In this document: positions 10,138 through 19,238 of the stretch, in pieces
Position numbering within the stretch: the first letter of the stretch is position 1
How the letters are laid out: each line of letters starts with the position of its first letter
From: Streptomyces spinoverrucosus
GTDB lineage: Bacteria; Actinomycetota; Actinomycetes; Streptomycetales; Streptomycetaceae
Assembly (NCBI RefSeq): GCF_015712165.1
Contig: NZ_JADPZX010000001.1
Span: forward strand, 6,212,001-6,276,000
Direction: 5' to 3'
DNA length: 64,000 bases
The notes under the pieces: model-generated
What the model was told of the DNA's origin: nothing
What the model saw: the letters and a program-made list of their open reading frames with translations, nothing else
Database searches by the model: none
Program-made: the position numbers and the translations under genes

Positions 10138-10759
10138 GTTTACGGCGGCGGGTCTGCCATATCGCCGCAGCGGCCAGTACGGCGATCGCCGCGATGCCCG
10201 CCCATACGCTTGCCGTCGGTCCCGCGTCGTCGTTGCTCGGCGTGGACTGCTCGCTGTCCGTCGATACCTGCTCGCCGCAGCCCTTCTCCGGATACCCCGC
10301 GATCGCGCACAGCAGGGCGTTCGTGTTGTAGCGGAGGGGCTTGGCGACCGACGCCAGGGCCTCCGCTGTTGTCGCGTCGGGGGAGATCTGGGCGCAGGCC
10401 GTGCGGGCGGGAGGCGGGGTTTCGCCGGAGGGGGCGTCCGACGGTGTGCCGAAGTCGAGGACCAGGGCCACCCGCTTCTTGCCGTCCCGCGCCGGGGTGT
10501 CGGCGCAGATCGTCGTGAAGTCGGCCGTGCCGCGCGGCTGGGACGCGTCCTGGGAGTCCTCGCTGACCGAGAAGCGGAAACCCTGGACGTCGCCGTCGGC
10601 GGGGCGGGCGGTGGCGGGGCCCTGGGTGGCGTACGTCCACGCGTTGCCGCCGCGCTCCCAGAACGACCAGTAGCGGTAGCCGGCGGCCTGCGCCTGGCCG
10701 GTGTTCAGCAGGAGGAACAGCGCGGCCAGGAGCAGGGCGGCGATACGGCGGAACCTCAC
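10130..10759 (-). CDS. SCO2322-family exported membrane-anchored protein
   Basis: A 209-residue protein from a GTG that overlaps the upstream toroid gene stop by 4 bp. It has a signal peptide (FRRIAALLLAALFLLLNTG then QAQA), an extracytoplasmic domain starting GYRYWSFWERGGNAWTYA with four cysteines, and a C-terminal membrane helix followed by RRRKHG. It is the family named after S. coelicolor SCO2322; the function is unknown to me. Its position between the secreted toroid and the ECF genes in a B12-controlled operon suggests a role in substrate capture or hand-over outside the membrane. Confidence 0.85.
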   Translation of the reverse strand: MRFRRIAALLLAALFLLLNTGQAQAAGYRYWSFWERGGNAWTYATQGPATARPADGDVQGFRFSVSEDSQDASQPRGTADFTTICADTPARDGKKRVALVLDFGTPSDAPSGETPPPARTACAQISPDATTAEALASVAKPLRYNTNALLCAIAGYPEKGCGEQVSTDSEQSTPSNDDAGPTASVWAGIAAIAVLAAAAIWQTRRRKHG

Positions 10760-11964
10760 GGCTGCTGCCTCTTGTTGCGGCCGCTGAGCAGGAAGCCGAT
10801 GCCGATGCCGACGACGAGGAAGACACCGACGTACCACCACACGCCGAAGCTCGTGCCCTCGTCCTCCGTCTCGTTCGTCGTCACGGCCCGGTCCTTGAGC
10901 AGGGCCTGCGGCGCCGGGCCCGTCGCGTTGAGCTTCTCGACCAGGTTCGTGCCGCCGAAGTCGCGCGGGTCGGCGCCGGCGGCGTGGGCGGCGAGGATCA
11001 GCTGGGCGTAGGCGGCGGGGCCGCTCTGCATCGCCCAGGCCGTCGCGTTCTGCTCCAGCCAGGTCAGGGGCTTCTTCGCCTGCTCGGCGCCGCCCTGCGC
11101 GGCCAGCGCGACCACCGCGTCGGCCGTGTTGCCGTAGTCGGGCTGGTCCTCGGCGCCGGGGAGGGCGGAGGTGAGGTGGCCGTCCTTGGCGAGAGTCTTG
11201 GTGAGATGGGCGGCACCGTTGGCGGCGGCCTGCTCGGGGGTGTCGGCGTCGACGCAATTCGGCTCGGCCTGCTTGCCCGCCTCGGCCACCAGGCCCTGGC
11301 CCAGCGCGCCCAGGACGGCCGCCGCGGTCGCGTCCGCGTTGGCCGCCAGCTCGCCCTTCTTGTCGGGCTGGTAGGCGAAGGCACCGCCGTCCTTCGCGTC
11401 GCAGCGTATGGACAGCTTCAGCAGGGCGTCGTAGGGGGACTTGCCGTCCTTGACGACGGCGTCCGGCTTCTCGCCCGCCGCCGCGAGGGCGCCGATGACT
11501 ACGGCGGTGGAGTTGGCGTCACTGGGACCGCCGGGGGTGTAGCCCCAGCCGCCGTCCTTGTTCTGCACGGACTTCAGCCAGTCGACGGCCTTGCCGGTGG
11601 CGGCCTCGTAGTCGCCGAGCGCGGCGAGGGCCTGGACGGCGGCGGCCGTGCTGTTGCTGTCGACCATGGTCTTGGCGTCGCAGTCCTTGCCGGGATCGGC
11701 CCGGAACGCGGCGAAGCCGCCGTTGTCGCACTGCTGCCGGGCCAGCCAGTCCGTGGCCTTCCAGGCGGGCTTGACGCCCACGGTGTCCTGCGCGAGCAGG
11801 GCGAGCGACTGCCGCCAGACGCCGTCGTAGGTCGGGTCGGACGTGCCGTACAGGCCCGAGGGCAGCGACGGCGAGGGGCTCGCGGCCTGCGCGACCGGGG
11901 GCGCGGCGACGCCGATCACGGTGGTGACGGCCAGGGCCGCGGCGCTGCGGCGGACGACGTTCAT
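10756..11964 (-). CDS. Exported, membrane-anchored alpha/alpha-toroid protein (prenyltransferase/squalene-oxidase-repeat type)
   Basis: A 402-residue protein with a signal peptide ending VAQAA, five or six toroid repeats of the type WL..QQ.DGGF.......NSTAAAVQALAALG, and a C-terminal anchor (GVWWYVGVFLVVGIGIGFLL) followed by RNKRQQP. Repeats of this kind form alpha6/alpha6 barrels, found in terpene cyclases but also in animal intrinsic factor and transcobalamin. No cyclase DDTA or DxDD acid motif is visible. As first gene after a cobalamin riboswitch and coupled to an ECF transporter, it is a candidate surface corrinoid-binding protein; this is inference. The ATG was chosen for its signal peptide; the upstream open frame is riboswitch sequence. 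Confidence 0.85.
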   Translation of the reverse strand: MNVVRRSAAALAVTTVIGVAAPPVAQAASPSPSLPSGLYGTSDPTYDGVWRQSLALLAQDTVGVKPAWKATDWLARQQCDNGGFAAFRADPGKDCDAKTMVDSNSTAAAVQALAALGDYEAATGKAVDWLKSVQNKDGGWGYTPGGPSDANSTAVVIGALAAAGEKPDAVVKDGKSPYDALLKLSIRCDAKDGGAFAYQPDKKGELAANADATAAAVLGALGQGLVAEAGKQAEPNCVDADTPEQAAANGAAHLTKTLAKDGHLTSALPGAEDQPDYGNTADAVVALAAQGGAEQAKKPLTWLEQNATAWAMQSGPAAYAQLILAAHAAGADPRDFGGTNLVEKLNATGPAPQALLKDRAVTTNETEDEGTSFGVWWYVGVFLVVGIGIGFLLSGRNKRQQP

Positions 11965-12024
11965 GATCGGCGGGTGCCTCTCCCTGCGGGGAGCCGGGCA
12001 GCACGGGGCACCCCCGGGCGGCTC

Positions 12025-12200
12025 GGCTCCGTATACCTCGACGGTGCCGCACACCGGCCGGTTGCCGGTGCACGTGAGCCGGTCACGTTTCCGTGCGGGG
12101 CAGTCCGGCTCACAGCGTGCGCTGCTCACGGTTGCGGGTCAGCGCCGGATTTGCACCGGCTTCCCCCCGTACGGGTGATGACGACGCGGCCACTCTACCC
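12025..12200 (-). promoter_or_regulatory. Cobalamin (B12) riboswitch
   Basis: On the minus strand the leader contains the conserved core GGGAAGCCGGTGCAAATCC followed by GGCGCTGACCCGCAACCGTGA (12124-12167), the hallmark of adenosylcobalamin riboswitches, and a later GCCGGACTGCC element. It lies 60-240 nt before the ATG of the toroid gene, so it controls the whole toroid-SCO2322-EcfT-EcfA-S operon, which should be repressed when cobalamin is plentiful. The outer boundaries are approximate. Confidence 0.88.
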
Positions 12201-12317
12201 GCCCGTAGCGGAACGCCCTGCGCAGAGCCACCACCGTGAGTGGCCCGGCTCACATGGCGTGACAGGCCCGTCCCCGACACCATGGTGCTCACTGCCGGCG
12301 GGCTGAAGGGGGCAAGG

Positions 12318-15300
12318 ATGTTCCGCAAGGTGCTGGTCGCCAACCGCGGTGAGATCGCGATTCGCGCTTTCCGCGCTGGTTATGAACTGGGCGCGCGCAC
12401 CGTCGCCGTCTTCCCCCACGAGGACCGCAACTCGCTGCACCGCCTGAAGGCCGACGAGGCCTATGAGATCGGCGAGCCGGGGCACCCGGTGCGGGCCTAT
12501 CTCTCGGTGGAGGAGATCATCCGTGCGGCGCGCCGCGCCGGAGCGGACGCCGTCTACCCGGGTTACGGGTTCCTGTCGGAGAACCCCGATCTGGCCCGGG
12601 CGTGCGAGGAAGCGGGCATCACGTTCGTCGGGCCGGGCGCGGACATCCTGGAGCTGACCGGGAACAAGGCGCGCGCGGTGGCCGCGGCACGCTCGGCCGG
12701 TGTGCCGGTGCTGGAATCCTCGGCGCCGTCGACCGACGTGGACGAGCTGGTCCGGGCCGGCGAGGACATCGGGTTTCCCGTGTTCGTCAAGGCGGTCGCG
12801 GGCGGTGGTGGGCGCGGTATGCGCCGCGTCGAGGATCCCGCCCAGCTGCGGGAGGCCATCGAGGCGGCGTCCCGGGAGGCGGCGTCCGCGTTCGGTGACC
12901 CCACGGTCTTCCTGGAGAAGGCCGTCGTCGAACCCCGCCACATCGAGGTACAGATCCTCGCCGACGGGGACGGCAACGTCATCCACCTGTTCGAGCGCGA
13001 CTGCTCGCTGCAGCGCCGCCACCAGAAGGTCATCGAACTCGCGCCCGCGCCGAACCTCGACCCGGCGCTGCGCGAGCGGATCTGCGCCGACGCCGTGCGG
13101 TTCGCCCGGCAGATCGGCTACCGCAACGCCGGCACCGTGGAGTTCCTCCTCGACCGCGACGGAAACCACGTCTTCATCGAGATGAACCCGCGCATCCAGG
13201 TCGAGCACACGGTCACCGAAGAGGTGACCGACGTCGACCTCGTACAGGCGCAGCTGCGCATCGCCGCCGGCGAGACCCTGGCGGACCTGGGGCTGTCGCA
13301 GGAGACGGTCACCCTGCGCGGCGCGGCCCTCCAGTGCCGTATCACCACCGAGGACCCCGCCAACGGCTTCCGCCCGGACACCGGCCGCATCAGCGCCTAC
13401 CGCTCGCCCGGCGGCTCGGGCATCCGCCTCGACGGCGGAACCACCCACGCCGGTACGGAGATCAGCGCGCACTTCGACTCCATGCTGGTCAAGCTCACCT
13501 GCCGCGGCCGGGACTTCACCACCGCCGTGGGCCGTGCCCGGCGTGCCGTCGCCGAGTTCCGCATCCGCGGCGTGGCCACGAACATCCCGTTCCTGCAAGC
13601 GGTGCTGGACGACCCGGACTTCCAGGCCGGCCGGGTCACCACGTCGTTCATCGAGCAGCGCCCGCACCTGCTCACCGCACGCCACTCCGCCGACCGCGGC
13701 ACCAAGCTCCTGACCTACCTCGCCGACGTCACCGTGAACAAGCCGCACGGCGAGCGGCCCGACCTGATCGACCCGCTGACCAAGCTGCCGCCGCTGCCGG
13801 ACGGTGAGCCACCGGCCGGCTCCCGGCAGGCGCTCGCCGAACTGGGCCCCGAGGGCTTCGCCCGCCGCCTGCGCACCTCACCGACCCTCGGCGTCACCGA
13901 CACCACCTTCCGCGACGCCCACCAGTCGCTGCTCGCCACCCGGGTCCGCACCAAGGACATGCTCGCCGTCGCTCCGGTGGTGGCGCGTACCCTGCCCGAG
14001 CTGCTGTCGCTGGAGTGCTGGGGCGGTGCCACCTACGACGTCGCCCTGCGCTTCCTCGCGGAGGACCCCTGGGAACGCCTGGCCGCCCTGCGGGCAGCCG
14101 TGCCGAACATCTGCCTGCAGATGCTGCTGCGCGGGCGCAACACCGTCGGCTACACGCCGTATCCGACCGAGGTCACCGACGCGTTCGTGCAGGAGGCCGC
14201 GGCCACCGGCATAGACATCTTCCGCATCTTCGACGCCCTGAACGACGTCGACCAGATGCGGCCCGCCATCGAGGCCGTACGCGAGACCGGCACGGCCGTC
14301 GCGGAGGTGGCCCTGTGCTACACCTCCGACCTGTCCGACCCGTCGGAGCGCCTGTACACCCTGGACTACTACCTGCGCCTCGCCGAGCGGATCGTGGCCG
14401 CGGGCGCCCACGTCCTGGCCGTCAAGGACATGGCGGGCCTGCTGCGGGCACCGGCCGCGGCGAAACTCGTGTCGGCCCTGCGCCGGGAGTTCGACCTGCC
14501 GGTCCACGTCCACACGCATGACACCGCCGGCGGCCAGCTCGCCACCTACCTGGCCGCGATCCAGGCGGGCGCGGACGCGGTGGACGGAGCGGTGGCGTCC
14601 ATGGCGGGCACCACCTCGCAGCCGTCCCTGTCGGCGATCGTGGCGGCGACCGACCACTCCGACCGGCCCACCGGCCTGGACCTGAAGGCCGTCGGTGACC
14701 TGGAGCCGTACTGGGAGAGCGTCCGCAAGGTCTACGCACCCTTCGAGGCCGGTCTGGCCTCGCCGACCGGCCGCGTCTACCACCACGAGATCCCCGGCGG
14801 GCAGCTGTCCAACCTGCGCACCCAGGCGATCGCGCTGGGCCTCGGCGACCGCTTCGAGCAGATTGAGGCGATGTACGCGGCCGCCGACCGGATGCTGGGC
14901 CGCCTGGTGAAGGTGACGCCCTCCTCGAAGGTCGTCGGCGATCTCGCGCTGCATCTGGTGGGCGCGGGGGTGTCCCCGGAGGCCTTCGAGGCGAACCCGG
15001 ACCGGTTCGACATCCCCGACTCGGTCATCGGCTTCCTGCGCGGCGAGCTGGGCACCCCGCCCGGCGGCTGGCCCGAGCCGTTCCGCAGCAAGGCGCTGCG
15101 GGGCCGCGCCGAGCCCAAGCCCGTACAGGAACTGACCGCCGACGACCGTGCGGGGCTCGCGAAGGACCGGCGGGCGACGCTCAACCGACTGCTGTTCCCC
15201 GGACCGACGCGCGAGTTCGACACCCACCGCCACACGTTCGGCGACACCAGCGTGCTGGACAGCAAGGCCTTCTTCTACGGGCTGCGGCCCGCCAAGGAGT

Positions 15301-15692
15301 ACGGCGTCGACCTCGAACCCGGAGTGCGTCTGCTCATCGAGCTGCAGGCCATCGGTGACGCGGACGAACGCGGTATGCGCACGGTGATGTCGTCGCTGAA
15401 CGGTCAGCTGCGGCCGATCCAGATCCGCGACCGGGCGGCTGCCTCCGACATCCCGGTCACCGAGAAGGCGGACCGGGGCAACCCCGGCCACGTCGCGGCG
15501 CCGTTCGGCGGCGTGGTGACCCTCGCGGTCGCCGAGGGCGACGAGGTGGCGGCCGGTGCCACGGTGGCCACCATCGAGGCGATGAAGATGGAAGCCGCGA
15601 TCACCGCTGCGAAGTCCGGCACGGTGGCCAGGCTGGCCATCAACCGAATCCAGCAGGTCGAGGGCGGCGACCTCCTCGTGGAACTCGCCTGA
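12318..15692 (+). CDS. pyc: Pyruvate carboxylase
   Basis: A 1124-residue enzyme that carboxylates pyruvate to oxaloacetate using ATP, bicarbonate and biotin. Domains in order: biotin carboxylase (VLVANRGEIAIR at the start, ATP-grasp GGGGRGMRR, EMNPRIQVEHTVTEEV at about 285), carboxyltransferase (DTTFRDAHQSLLATRVRTKD at about 530; metal ligands in HVHTHDTAGG), a PYC-specific domain, and biotinyl carrier with Lys1090 in EAMKMEA. The ATG at 12318 follows GAAGGGGGC. The length matches bacterial single-chain PYC. It is monocistronic, divergent from the riboswitch operon. Confidence 0.96.
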   Translation: MFRKVLVANRGEIAIRAFRAGYELGARTVAVFPHEDRNSLHRLKADEAYEIGEPGHPVRAYLSVEEIIRAARRAGADAVYPGYGFLSENPDLARACEEAGITFVGPGADILELTGNKARAVAAARSAGVPVLESSAPSTDVDELVRAGEDIGFPVFVKAVAGGGGRGMRRVEDPAQLREAIEAASREAASAFGDPTVFLEKAVVEPRHIEVQILADGDGNVIHLFERDCSLQRRHQKVIELAPAPNLDPALRERICADAVRFARQIGYRNAGTVEFLLDRDGNHVFIEMNPRIQVEHTVTEEVTDVDLVQAQLRIAAGETLADLGLSQETVTLRGAALQCRITTEDPANGFRPDTGRISAYRSPGGSGIRLDGGTTHAGTEISAHFDSMLVKLTCRGRDFTTAVGRARRAVAEFRIRGVATNIPFLQAVLDDPDFQAGRVTTSFIEQRPHLLTARHSADRGTKLLTYLADVTVNKPHGERPDLIDPLTKLPPLPDGEPPAGSRQALAELGPEGFARRLRTSPTLGVTDTTFRDAHQSLLATRVRTKDMLAVAPVVARTLPELLSLECWGGATYDVALRFLAEDPWERLAALRAAVPNICLQMLLRGRNTVGYTPYPTEVTDAFVQEAAATGIDIFRIFDALNDVDQMRPAIEAVRETGTAVAEVALCYTSDLSDPSERLYTLDYYLRLAERIVAAGAHVLAVKDMAGLLRAPAAAKLVSALRREFDLPVHVHTHDTAGGQLATYLAAIQAGADAVDGAVASMAGTTSQPSLSAIVAATDHSDRPTGLDLKAVGDLEPYWESVRKVYAPFEAGLASPTGRVYHHEIPGGQLSNLRTQAIALGLGDRFEQIEAMYAAADRMLGRLVKVTPSSKVVGDLALHLVGAGVSPEAFEANPDRFDIPDSVIGFLRGELGTPPGGWPEPFRSKALRGRAEPKPVQELTADDRAGLAKDRRATLNRLLFPGPTREFDTHRHTFGDTSVLDSKAFFYGLRPAKEYGVDLEPGVRLLIELQAIGDADERGMRTVMSSLNGQLRPIQIRDRAAASDIPVTEKADRGNPGHVAAPFGGVVTLAVAEGDEVAAGATVATIEAMKMEAAITAAKSGTVARLAINRIQQVEGGDLLVELA

Positions 15693-15696
15693 GACG

Positions 15697-15715
15697 CCGC
15701 GCCGGCCCGGCGCGG
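15697..15715. terminator. Short GC-rich hairpin after pyc
   Basis: A 7 bp stem (CCGCGCC and GGCGCGG) with a 5-nt loop lies between the convergent pyc and SpoIIE phosphatase genes. It is a plausible but short terminator. Confidence 0.5.
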
Positions 15716-15722
15716 TCGCCGC

Positions 15723-18497
15723 TCACCACGCGCTGCGCACGTTCGCTTCCCGCACGCTGCGGCCCGGTTGCCGCTGCAGGGGCGGCGCGGCTCGGAGCCC
15801 TGGTGGCGTGTCATGCGCCGGCAAGGCCTGCTCGGCCCAGATGACCTTGCCCTGCGGGGTGTACCGAGTACCCCAGTGGTCCGCCACCTGGGAGACCAGG
15901 AACAGTCCACGGCCGCCCTCCTCCGTCGTGGTGGCGTACTGCAGGTGCGGCGAGGTGCTGGTGCCGTCGGACACCTCGCAGATCAGGGTGCGGTCGCGCA
16001 GGAGCCGTACGTGGATCGGGGGCGAGCCGTGCCGGATGGCGTTGGTGACCAGCTCGCTGAGCACGAGTTCCGTTCCGAAGGAGAGCTCGGACAGGTCCCA
16101 CTCGTCGAGCTTCCGCGCCACGGCGGCGCGCATTCCGGCGACAGCGGCGGGGTCACAGGGCACGTCCCAGTCGGCGACCCGGTCGGCCGGCGTGGCCAGG
16201 GTGCGGGCGATGAGCACCGCGACGTCGTCCTTGGGCCGCCCGTGCAGGAGTTCCTCCACCACGGCCTCGCAGTGTTCGTCGGGCGAGCGGTCGCGGTGCC
16301 GGGCGAGGGCCTCGCGCAGCATTTCCATGCCGACGTCCAGATCCCGCGAGCGGTCCTCGATGAGCCCGTCCGTGTAGAAGACGAGCTGGGTGCCTTCCGC
16401 CAGCTCGAAATCGACGGCCTGGTACGGCATGCCCCCGAGGCCCAGCGGCAGACCCGCCGGCACGTCGGCGAACGTGACGTCGCCGTCGGGGCCCACCAGG
16501 GCGGGGGCCAGGTGCCCGGCCCGTGCCATCGAGCAGCGGCGCTCGACCGGGTTGTACACGGCGTAGAGGCAGGTGGCGCCGATGACGCCGGAGTCCCGGT
16601 CCGCGTCGGACTCGTCCTGGTCGATACGGCTGACGAGCTCGTCGAGACGGCTGAGCAGTTCGTCGGGCGGCAGGTCGAGGGTGGAGAAGTTGTGTACGGC
16701 GGTGCGCAGCCGGCCCATGGTGGCCGCCGCGTGCAGACCGTGGCCGACGACGTCGCCGACCACCAGCGCCACCCGGCCGCCGGGCAGCGGGATGACGTCG
16801 AACCAGTCGCCGCTCACCCCGGACTGTGCCGGCAGGTAGCGGAAGGCGACATCGAGCGCGCTCTGCTCGGGCAGCGCGCGCGGCAGCAGACTGCGCTGGA
16901 GGGCGACGGCGAGGGTGTGCTCGCGGGTGAAGCGGCGGGCGTTGTCGATGCTGAGCGCGGCGCGGGCGACCAGTTCCTCGGCCAGGTACAGCTCCTCCTC
17001 GTCGAAGGGCTCCGGTTTGCGGCAGCGCCAGAAGGCGGCCACTCCGAGCATGATGCCGCGGGCCTGGATCGGGACGGAGATCATGGAGTGGATGCCGCAG
17101 GCCTCGATCGTCTCCATCTGCTCGGCGGCCTGCAGACGGAGTCCCGTCGCGGTGGCCAGATCCGGCACCAGTTCCGAACGACCCGTGCCCATGCCCCGGG
17201 CGTGCGGTGCGGAGGGGGCGAAGTCGATCAGGCTGCCGACCTCGCAGAAGGGATGGTCCTCCCGGATGCTCTTGACGGCGGTACGGCGCATGCCCGTCCC
17301 GGTGCCGGTCGGCTCCTCACCCTGCAGCACTTCGTCGACCAGGTCCACGGTCACGAAGTCGGCGAACCGGGGAACGGCGATGTGGGCCAGTTCCTCGGCC
17401 GTACGCGTCACATCGAGGCTGTCGCCGATGCCCACGCCCGCGTCGTAGAGAAGTTTCAGGCGCTCGCGGGCCATCTCGGCCCGGCCGGAGAGTGCCCGCA
17501 ACTCGGTGGAGTCGCGCAGGACGACCACCGTGCCGCCGGCGCAGCCACCGCCGCGTGCCGTGGGCCGCTGGGTGATCGCGAGCAGGCGCTCCTCGGCGCG
17601 GTGCACTTCGCCGGTGGCCCTGCGCCCGGAGGTCAGCAGTTTCCGGATGCCCGGGGGGAGGCCGGGCAGCTCCGTCACCAGCCTGCCCTCGGCGTCCGGG
17701 GGCAGGTCGAGAAGCCGTGCGGCCTCGTCGTTCGCCAGGAGCAGTCGGCCGTCCGGGCTGACGATGAGCAAACCTTCGCGCATGGAGTGCAGGACCGCGT
17801 CGTGGTGCTGGTACATACGCGTCATCGCGCCGGCGTCCAGGTTGTGGGTCTGCCGCCGCAGTCGCCTGCTGACCAGCGCCGCTCCGGCCGTGACCACCAG
17901 CAGTCCGACCGCTCCGGCACCCAGGATGAGTGGCATCTGCCGTTCCACCTGGCTGGTGACCGTCTCGACCTTCAGACCGGCGGAGACCAGCGCCACCACC
18001 TTGCCGTCGCTTCCCCTGACGGGGACGGTGGCCTGCACCTCGTGGCCGAGCGGCCCGTGCACGCTCTCGGTGTAGACCCGGCCGGCCAGCGACGGCTCGA
18101 TGCGGCCCACGAAGCGCTTTCCGATCCGGTCCGGCTGGGGATGCGTGTACCGGATGCCATGGGTGTCCATGACGACGATGAAGTCGACGCCGGCCGACCG
18201 CCGACCCGCCTCGGTGAGCGGCTGCAGCACCTTCGACGGGTCGGGGGCCCGCAGCGCCGACAGGATGCCGGGGGAGTGGGCGAAGGTCTGGGCAACGGCG
18301 ATGGAGCGCCGCTTGGCCTCTTCGCCGCCGGCCATCCGCGACTGGATCACCTGCGCCACCACGGCGCACGCCACGAGCAGCACCACCAGCGCCACCTGCA
18401 GGAGGAAGACCTGACCAGCGACGCTTCGCGGACTTCTGCCGACCAGAAGCCGCGAGGTTATGCCCCTAAAGCGACTGAATGCGTCCATTTGGACCAT
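15723..18497 (-). CDS. Membrane sensor phosphatase: Cache-PAS-GAF-SpoIIE-HATPase
   Basis: A 924-residue protein with two membrane helices (about 27-49 and 186-207) flanking an extracellular single-Cache sensor domain (FIVVMDTHGIRYTHPQPDRIG). After that come a PAS domain (VLHSMREGLLIVSPDGRLLLAN), a GAF domain (about 340-520), a PP2C-type SpoIIE phosphatase (SGDWFDVIPL, VVGDVVGHGLHAAATM, FYTDGLIE, KDDVAVLIAR), and a C-terminal RsbW-like ATPase (ELVTNAIRHG, EEGGRGLFLVSQVADHWG). Fusion of phosphatase and kinase-like modules in one chain is typical of Streptomyces sigma-factor signalling. Dicarboxylate-type ligands are common for such Cache domains; the ligand here is unknown. It is convergent with pyc. 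Confidence 0.9.
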   Translation of the reverse strand: MVQMDAFSRFRGITSRLLVGRSPRSVAGQVFLLQVALVVLLVACAVVAQVIQSRMAGGEEAKRRSIAVAQTFAHSPGILSALRAPDPSKVLQPLTEAGRRSAGVDFIVVMDTHGIRYTHPQPDRIGKRFVGRIEPSLAGRVYTESVHGPLGHEVQATVPVRGSDGKVVALVSAGLKVETVTSQVERQMPLILGAGAVGLLVVTAGAALVSRRLRRQTHNLDAGAMTRMYQHHDAVLHSMREGLLIVSPDGRLLLANDEAARLLDLPPDAEGRLVTELPGLPPGIRKLLTSGRRATGEVHRAEERLLAITQRPTARGGGCAGGTVVVLRDSTELRALSGRAEMARERLKLLYDAGVGIGDSLDVTRTAEELAHIAVPRFADFVTVDLVDEVLQGEEPTGTGTGMRRTAVKSIREDHPFCEVGSLIDFAPSAPHARGMGTGRSELVPDLATATGLRLQAAEQMETIEACGIHSMISVPIQARGIMLGVAAFWRCRKPEPFDEEELYLAEELVARAALSIDNARRFTREHTLAVALQRSLLPRALPEQSALDVAFRYLPAQSGVSGDWFDVIPLPGGRVALVVGDVVGHGLHAAATMGRLRTAVHNFSTLDLPPDELLSRLDELVSRIDQDESDADRDSGVIGATCLYAVYNPVERRCSMARAGHLAPALVGPDGDVTFADVPAGLPLGLGGMPYQAVDFELAEGTQLVFYTDGLIEDRSRDLDVGMEMLREALARHRDRSPDEHCEAVVEELLHGRPKDDVAVLIARTLATPADRVADWDVPCDPAAVAGMRAAVARKLDEWDLSELSFGTELVLSELVTNAIRHGSPPIHVRLLRDRTLICEVSDGTSTSPHLQYATTTEEGGRGLFLVSQVADHWGTRYTPQGKVIWAEQALPAHDTPPGLRAAPPLQRQPGRSVREANVRSAW

Positions 18498-18559
18498 ATC
18501 TCTACATGAAGAACGCCCCCGTGGCTACACCTGTCTCACGCCGAAGCCGGACACCGGGG

Positions 18560-19228
18560 TCAGTCCACGTAGTCGAGTCCTCGCCACATGCCCCAGATCC
18601 CCACCCCCGTGAGGACGACCGTGATGGTCCAGCCCAGCCACCCCATCGGGTCCAGGCCCAGCAGGCTGTACGTGACATTCAGATACGGAATGATCAGCAC
18701 CAGCCAGCCCCCCACCAGTGGGAACAGCCACGGCCCGAACAGGGCCAGCAAGGCGGCTCCCAGCAGCAGCCACGCGAAAATCAGCCAACCCAACGTGGCG
18801 AACTCCGAGGAGGTCAGGTAGATCTCGGTGTGCCCACGGGTCTCCATCCGGACCACTTGGCCGTGCCAGAGCCGCAGGTCCGCACGGTCTCCCGGGCGCA
18901 CCGCGTCGTGGGTGTGCTCGTCGACGTCCAGCCACTCCTCGCGCTCGCCGAAGCGGACCTGTGCGCTGTAGTGCGTGGTGCAGCTCCGCACTCCGTTGCT
19001 GTCCGTGGTGCACGACTCGTACCAGCTCGTGTCGACGATCTCGGCGACGGTCCGCGCCACGCAGTCGCCGGCCGTCTCCCAGTCGGTTCCGGCGGGACAC
19101 GGGGGAGCGTTCTGGTAGAGCACGACAGCCTGACGGTGTACGTCGACACGGTCCGCGCACACCACGAGTCCCAGCACCGCGACCGCGAGCATCAGCAGCC
19201 GCAGGAACAGCATCGGCCCCCCGGACAT
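18560..19228 (-). CDS. Membrane protein of unknown function, 222 aa
   Basis: It has one N-terminal helix (LFLRLLMLAVAVLGLVVCA), an extracytoplasmic region of about 130 residues with paired cysteines (PPCPAG, AGDCVA, ESCTTD, RSCTTHY) and three helices in the C-terminal third. It starts 10 bp downstream of the acetyltransferase gene stop and probably shares its transcript. No family was recognised; such Cys-containing loops suggest a surface-exposed disulfide domain. Confidence 0.72.
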   Translation of the reverse strand: MSGGPMLFLRLLMLAVAVLGLVVCADRVDVHRQAVVLYQNAPPCPAGTDWETAGDCVARTVAEIVDTSWYESCTTDSNGVRSCTTHYSAQVRFGEREEWLDVDEHTHDAVRPGDRADLRLWHGQVVRMETRGHTEIYLTSSEFATLGWLIFAWLLLGAALLALFGPWLFPLVGGWLVLIIPYLNVTYSLLGLDPMGWLGWTITVVLTGVGIWGMWRGLDYVD

Positions 19229-19238
19229 ACGGGGCCGG

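Noticed and set aside
10756..11964. Squalene-hopene-type cyclase
   Set aside because: The toroid repeats fit, but the catalytic DxDD/DDTA acids and QW-motif series are missing and the protein is exported and membrane-anchored.
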